Shown here: piece after piece, positions 60,220 through 64,000 of the stretch
How positions within the stretch are numbered: the first letter of the stretch is position 1
How the letters are laid out: each line of letters starts with the position of its first letter
From: Arthrobacter_B sp038069765
Lineage (GTDB): Bacteria; Actinomycetota; Actinomycetes; Actinomycetales; Micrococcaceae
DNA length: 64,000 nucleotides
Assembly: GCF_038069765.1 (NCBI RefSeq)
Contig: NZ_JBBPFS010000002.1
Location: forward strand, 496,001-560,000
Direction: 5' to 3'
Notes under the pieces: generated by a model
The model's input: the letters and a program-made list of their open reading frames with translations, nothing else
Databases searched by the model: none
What the model was told of the DNA's origin: nothing
Position numbers and translations under genes: made by a program

Positions 60220-61641
60220 ATGAGCGGTCCATCCGCGGAGCCGCGTCCTGCCGGCCCGTTGTCGCCCGCCTACCGGGCCCTCACCCTGGGCATCCTCGCC
60301 ATCATCACCTGCTCCGCCTTTGAAGCGATGGCGGTAACGACGGCGATGCCCGTGGTGGCCGTCGAGCTGTCCGCGGGGGCCGGGTACGGGCTGGCGTTCT
60401 CGATGTTCCTCACCGCCTCGCTGCTGGGCACGGTCGTGGCCGGCAGCAGGTGCGATGTCCAGGGGCCGGTGCCGTCGCTGGCGGCCGGCATGGCCCTGAT
60501 GACCGCCGGCCTGGTGGTCTCGGCCCTGGCCGGCGAGTTCTGGGTTGTCACCGCAGGCCGGGCTGTCTCCGGGCTCGGCGGCGGGGCCATGATCGTTGCG
60601 GTGTACGTCATCATCGGCGAGATCTACCCGTCGTCCCTTCAGCCCGTGCTCTTCGGGTGGCTGGCCGCTGCCTGGATCCTGCCGTCGATGGTGGGGCCCC
60701 TGGCCGCCGGCCTCCTGGCCCAGTACGTGAGCTGGCGGTGGGTCTTTGCCGCGGTGATTCCCATCGTGCTGGTTGCCGGCCTCATGGTCTGGCCGCGGGT
60801 TCGCGGCCTCGGTCCGCCGGACAACCCTGCCCTGGACCGGGCACTGGGCCGCAGGCGGGCCCTATGGGGCAGCACGCTGGCCGCCGCAGTATTTGTCGCC
60901 CAGTGGGCAGGCAATGAGGCGGCGGATGCGCCGTCGGCTCCGGCGGCTCTGTGGATTGCCGCAGCAGCCGCAGCCGGAACCGCCGGGGCGGCACTTGGGC
61001 GTCTGCTGCCGGCGGGCACCCTGCGCCTAGCCCGGGGACTGCCGAGCGTGATCGCCACCCGCGGCCTGCTCAGTGCCGGATTCGTGGCTGCGGAGGCTTT
61101 CCTGCCGCTCATGGTGCTGGCGACCCACGGTGTGGACCCGGCCACTGCAGGACTGGCGCTCACCGCAGGAGCGGTAGGCTGGGCTGTGGGTTCCTTCCTT
61201 CAGGCCCGCGCCGCCGGGCGCCGCCACCGGCTTTTGGTGACCGGCGCATCCATGCTGGCAGCAGCAATGGGAGGCATCGGGCTGCTGGCTTCACCGTCGG
61301 TGCCTTTTGGGGTGATCGTGGCGGTGTGGTCCCTGGCGGGAGCCGCCATGGGCCTGGCCCTTTCCAGCACCTCAGTGATGGTGCTGGCACTGTCCACCTC
61401 CGTGGACCGGGGACGCAATTCCGCGTCCCTTCAGATTTCCGACCAGGTCGGAGCCGTGGCGGGAACCACCGTGGCAGGGATTCTCTTTGCCCTGCTGCAG
61501 GATCCCGCGGCTTCCGGACAGACCGGCGTGTTTAGCGTCATGTGGCTTGTCCTGGCCGTTTTTGCGTGCCTGGGGATCCTCTCCGGTGCACGCAGTGCAA
61601 TAGTTACCCCGAACACAGGAAAGGTGCCGTTCACAGCGTGA
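60220..61641 (+). CDS. MFS transporter (drug:H+ antiporter type)
   Basis: 473-aa major-facilitator protein with about 12-14 helices. The first helix region LGILAIITCSAFEAMAVTTAMPVVAVEL, the motif-A-like loop LLGTVVAGSRCDVQGPVPSL and the helix-5 antiporter-type motif GPLAAGLLAQYVSWRWVF are in keeping with the EmrB/QacA (DHA2) group. Substrate unknown. It overlaps the helicase start by 4 bp (GTGA). Confidence 0.8.
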   Translation: MSGPSAEPRPAGPLSPAYRALTLGILAIITCSAFEAMAVTTAMPVVAVELSAGAGYGLAFSMFLTASLLGTVVAGSRCDVQGPVPSLAAGMALMTAGLVVSALAGEFWVVTAGRAVSGLGGGAMIVAVYVIIGEIYPSSLQPVLFGWLAAAWILPSMVGPLAAGLLAQYVSWRWVFAAVIPIVLVAGLMVWPRVRGLGPPDNPALDRALGRRRALWGSTLAAAVFVAQWAGNEAADAPSAPAALWIAAAAAAGTAGAALGRLLPAGTLRLARGLPSVIATRGLLSAGFVAAEAFLPLMVLATHGVDPATAGLALTAGAVGWAVGSFLQARAAGRRHRLLVTGASMLAAAMGGIGLLASPSVPFGVIVAVWSLAGAAMGLALSSTSVMVLALSTSVDRGRNSASLQISDQVGAVAGTTVAGILFALLQDPAASGQTGVFSVMWLVLAVFACLGILSGARSAIVTPNTGKVPFTA

Positions 61642-63425
61642 GCCCAGACACCCTCTTCGGCGGACCGGCCCTGCCGCCCGCCTATCCGGAACGAGCCGCC
61701 TGGGGCACCGCCCCCAAGCTGCGCCAGTGGCAGGCCGAAGCCCTCGAGAAGTTCTTCGCCAACGACGCTGACGACTTCCTCGCCGTCGCCACCCCCGGCG
61801 CCGGCAAGACGACGTTCGCCCTGCGTGTCGCCACGGAGCTGGTGGACCGCGGGATCGTCAAGCGGATCACCGTCGTGGCCCCCACGGACCACCTCAAGCG
61901 CCAGTGGGCCGATGCCGCCGCGAAGGTGGGGCTGGCGCTGGACCCCAATTTCAAGAACGCCGACGGGCGGCACGGCGACGGCTTCATCGGCGTGGCCGTC
62001 ACCTACGCGCAGGTAGCCTCCAAGCCCATGCTGCACCGGGCCAAGACGGAGGCGGCCCGCACGCTGGTGATCCTGGACGAGATCCATCACGGCGGCGACG
62101 CGCTCTCCTGGGGCGACGGCATCCGGGAAGCCTTTGAACCGGCGGTCAAGCGGCTCTCCCTGACCGGTACGCCGTTCCGTTCGGACACGGCGGCGATTCC
62201 GTTTGTGGAGTATGAAGCGGACCGGGACGGCATCCGCCGCTCCAAGGCCGATTACACGTACGGCTACGGCGAGGCCCTGCGCGACCACGTGGTCCGCCCG
62301 GTGATGTTCATGGCGTACTCCGGGCAGATGCGCTGGCGCACCAGTGCCGGCGACGAGATGGCCGCCTCCCTGGGCGAGGCCGCGGTCACCAAGGACATCA
62401 CGGCGCAGGCCTGGCGCACGGCGCTGAACCCCACCGGAGAGTGGATTCCGGCGGTCCTTGCCGCTGCCGACCGGCGGCTGTCCGAAGTGCGGCGCGCCGT
62501 CCCCGATGCCGGCGGGCTGGTGATTGCCACGGACCACGACGACGCGCGCGCCTACGCCGGCACGCTGAAGAAGATCACCGGGCAGTCCCCAACCGTCATC
62601 CTCTCCGATGATGCCAAGGCCTCGGACAAGATCGACGAATTCTCCGCGGGGGACCAGCGCTGGATGGTGGCGGTCCGCATGGTGTCTGAAGGCGTGGACG
62701 TTCCGCGCCTGGCGGTGGGGGTCTACGCGACCTCCACCGCGACCCCGCTGTTCTTCGCCCAGGCAGTGGGGCGCTTTGTGCGTGCCCGCAAGCGCGGCGA
62801 GACGGCGTCGGTCTTCCTGCCCTCGGTTCCGAACCTGATGGCCCTGGCCAACCAGCTGGAAATGGAACGTGACCATGCCCTGGACCGGCCGGACAACCAC
62901 CTCGAAGAGGAGGGCTTCGGGCTGGAAGACAGCCTCATGGAGGCAGCGAACCGTGAGGAGAAGGCCTCGGATTCGCTGACCAAGCAAAAGTTCGAGGCGC
63001 TGGAGTCCCAGGCGTCCTTTGACCGTGTGCTGTTCGACGGCGGCGAGTTCGGCACCGGCGGTGAACTGGGCAGCGATGAGGAACAGGATTTCCTGGGGAT
63101 TCCCGGGCTGCTGGATGCGGACCAGATGGGCGTGCTGCTGCGCCAGCGCCAGCACGAGCAGCTGTCCCGCCGCGGACGCAAGGCCCCGGCGGCGTCTGCT
63201 CCGGAGCCGGAGCCGTCCGTCATGGACCACCGGCGGCTGACCGAGCTGCGCGGCCAGCTGGCCAAGAACGTCTCCGCCTGGTCCGCGCGCTCGGGCATGC
63301 CGCACGGAATGGTGCACAGCGAGCTGCGCCGCATCTGCGGCGGCCCGCCGGTGGCGCAGGCCAACGAGGAGCAGCTCAACCAGCGGCTGAAGAAGCTGCA
63401 GGACTGGTTCATCGGCCGCAAATAG
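61638..63425 (+). CDS. Superfamily 2 DEAD/DEAH helicase (type III restriction-like fold)
   Basis: 595-aa SF2 helicase. Motif I is TPGAGKTTFALRVA (about residues 51-64), motif II is VILDEIHHGGD (DEIH, about 146-156), motif III is LTGTPFRSD (about 175), and motif VI is QAVGRFVRARKRGE (about 375). The substrate-facing C-terminal part (about 400-595) is acidic and helical, ending LNQRLKKLQDWFIGRK, with no recognised nuclease domain. The GTG start overlaps the MFS stop. Role in DNA or RNA metabolism is unassigned; similarity to phage-type and XPB-like helicases is only at motif level. Confidence 0.82.
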   Translation: MSPDTLFGGPALPPAYPERAAWGTAPKLRQWQAEALEKFFANDADDFLAVATPGAGKTTFALRVATELVDRGIVKRITVVAPTDHLKRQWADAAAKVGLALDPNFKNADGRHGDGFIGVAVTYAQVASKPMLHRAKTEAARTLVILDEIHHGGDALSWGDGIREAFEPAVKRLSLTGTPFRSDTAAIPFVEYEADRDGIRRSKADYTYGYGEALRDHVVRPVMFMAYSGQMRWRTSAGDEMAASLGEAAVTKDITAQAWRTALNPTGEWIPAVLAAADRRLSEVRRAVPDAGGLVIATDHDDARAYAGTLKKITGQSPTVILSDDAKASDKIDEFSAGDQRWMVAVRMVSEGVDVPRLAVGVYATSTATPLFFAQAVGRFVRARKRGETASVFLPSVPNLMALANQLEMERDHALDRPDNHLEEEGFGLEDSLMEAANREEKASDSLTKQKFEALESQASFDRVLFDGGEFGTGGELGSDEEQDFLGIPGLLDADQMGVLLRQRQHEQLSRRGRKAPAASAPEPEPSVMDHRRLTELRGQLAKNVSAWSARSGMPHGMVHSELRRICGGPPVAQANEEQLNQRLKKLQDWFIGRK

Positions 63426-63426
63426 C

Positions 63427-63469
63427 CGCCTGATCCGCGGCCGCAACAGCCATGGACGCCTGATCCGCG
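63427..63469. repeat. Direct repeat after the helicase gene
   Basis: CGCCTGATCCGCG occurs at 63427-63439 and again at 63457-63469, exactly 30 bp apart, just before the terminator. Confidence 0.5.
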
Positions 63470-63478
63470 AATGCAAGG

Positions 63479-63515
63479 GCCCCCGGGCCCGGGTTCACTT
63501 ACCGGGCCCGGGGGC
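63479..63515. terminator. Bidirectional terminator between helicase and nicotinamidase genes
   Basis: Perfect 14-bp stem GCCCCCGGGCCCGG (63479-63492) / 63502-63515 with a 9-nt loop, GTTCACTTA. It lies between convergent genes. Confidence 0.75.
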
Positions 63516-63538
63516 GTACATCCCTGCCGTTCCGGGGC

Positions 63539-64000
63539 CTACAGGTCCAGCAGCTCCACGCCGGCGTCCTCGAGTTCGGCCAGCGCGGCCCGGGTTCCGG
63601 CGCGGTCGATTCCGCGGCAGAGGTCCGGGATGACAAAGGTGTCGTAGCCTGCGGCAATGGCGTCCAGGGCCGTGGCGCGGACGCAGTAATCGGCGGCCAA
63701 ACCCACAATGACGACTTCCTCGACGTCGTTCTCGCGCAGCCAGTCGTCCAGGCTCACTGTCTCAGCCGGATCCGGCGGCACCGCTGCGGCATCAAGGTCA
63801 CCCGTGGGGACCTCGTCTTCGGGGGCAAGCACGCCCTCAAAACCGGAGTACGCCGCCTCATACTGTCCCTTGCGGAAGAACGCATCAATGTGCTCGGTGT
63901 CCAAGTCGGGGTGGAGGCTGGCGCCGGTCGTCCCGGCAACGCAGTGCACCGGCCAGGATTCCTTGTAGTCCGGGGTTTCGGAGAAGTGCGGGCCGGGCTC
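63539..64000 (-). CDS. pncA: Nicotinamidase/isochorismatase-family hydrolase (5' end outside window)
   Basis: The last 153 residues of a cysteine-hydrolase-fold amidase; the coding frame runs off the window end, so the N-terminus with the catalytic Asp and metal-binding DxHxxxH motif is missing. Visible: SWPVHCVAGTTGASLHPDL, the catalytic-Lys region FRKGQYEAAYSGFEG, and the nucleophile Cys in IVGLAADYCVRATALDAIA. These match PncA nicotinamidases, which hydrolyse nicotinamide to nicotinate in NAD salvage (and activate pyrazinamide in mycobacteria). It is convergent with the helicase gene. Confidence 0.85.
   Translation of the reverse strand, partial: EPGPHFSETPDYKESWPVHCVAGTTGASLHPDLDTEHIDAFFRKGQYEAAYSGFEGVLAPEDEVPTGDLDAAAVPPDPAETVSLDDWLRENDVEEVVIVGLAADYCVRATALDAIAAGYDTFVIPDLCRGIDRAGTRAALAELEDAGVELLDL

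Noticed and set aside
61638..63425. Helicase as part of a restriction-modification or defence island
   Set aside because: No methyltransferase, nuclease or other defence gene nearby; the neighbours are housekeeping or transport genes.
1..64000. CRISPR arrays, insertion sequences, prophage or integrative elements
   Set aside because: No regularly spaced direct repeats of CRISPR type, no transposase or integrase coding regions, and no att-like duplication beside the tRNA-Arg gene.

Overview
The window is high-GC actinobacterial chromosome, most likely an Arthrobacter-like member of the Micrococcaceae (inferred from protein character and gene order; no rRNA marker is present). From argS to a thioredoxin/TPR protein (about 22.5-56.3 kb) it follows the order I recall for Mycobacterium tuberculosis: argS-lysA-hom-thrC-thrB-rho-prfA-prmC-sua5-wecA-atpIBEFHAGDC-DUF2550-murA, then nucS and a CnoX-like gene. 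Two departures stand out: rpmE is missing between rho and prfA, and a cell-surface glycan module is inserted between sua5 and wecA. I see no insertion sequences, prophage, CRISPR array or rRNA. One tRNA (Arg, anticodon CCG) is present.

Layout. 0-2.8 kb: zinc regulator zur, divergent from a metallo-beta-lactamase-fold hydrolase, then a rhodanese sulfurtransferase and a HIT protein. 2.8-7.7 kb: HrpA-type helicase and a WYL regulator. 7.8-15.8 kb: a probable acyl-CoA-type catabolic regulon made of an SDR-MaoC pair and a facing operon of TetR regulator, quinone oxidoreductase and a complete branched-chain-amino-acid-type (LIV) ABC transporter. Matching 14-bp palindromes lie in front of both transcription units. 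15.9-19.0 kb: MacB-like tripartite exporter operon. 19.1-22.2 kb: tRNA-Arg and a flavin electron-transfer module (FMN-binding protein, ApbE, NqrB/RnfD-like membrane domain fused to a ferredoxin reductase).

22.5-34.4 kb: arginyl-tRNA synthetase, aspartate-family amino-acid biosynthesis, Rho, RF1 with its methyltransferase, and threonylcarbamoyl-AMP synthase. 34.4-40.3 kb: sugar epimerase/reductase, two family-2 glycosyltransferases, a membrane sugar-nucleotide dehydratase and a WecA-like lipid-linked sugar initiator. 40.3-48.3 kb: the F1Fo ATP synthase operon. 48.3-53.2 kb: DUF2550, MurA with Asp at the fosfomycin-target position, a cold-shock protein, the NucS mismatch endonuclease and an AI-2E/PerM-type transporter. 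53.4-64 kb: an unrecognised 601-aa membrane protein, thioredoxin/TPR protein, old-yellow-enzyme reductase, ABC exporter pair preceded by a seven-codon mini-ORF, DUF3039, MFS transporter, SF2 helicase and the 3' part of a nicotinamidase gene.

Recurring features are 4-bp ATGA/GTGA overlaps inside operons, GTG and TTG starts, tail-to-tail genes sharing CTAG stops, GC-rich bidirectional hairpin terminators, and several start codons about 6 nt after a TANNNT -10 element, which suggests frequent leaderless transcription.
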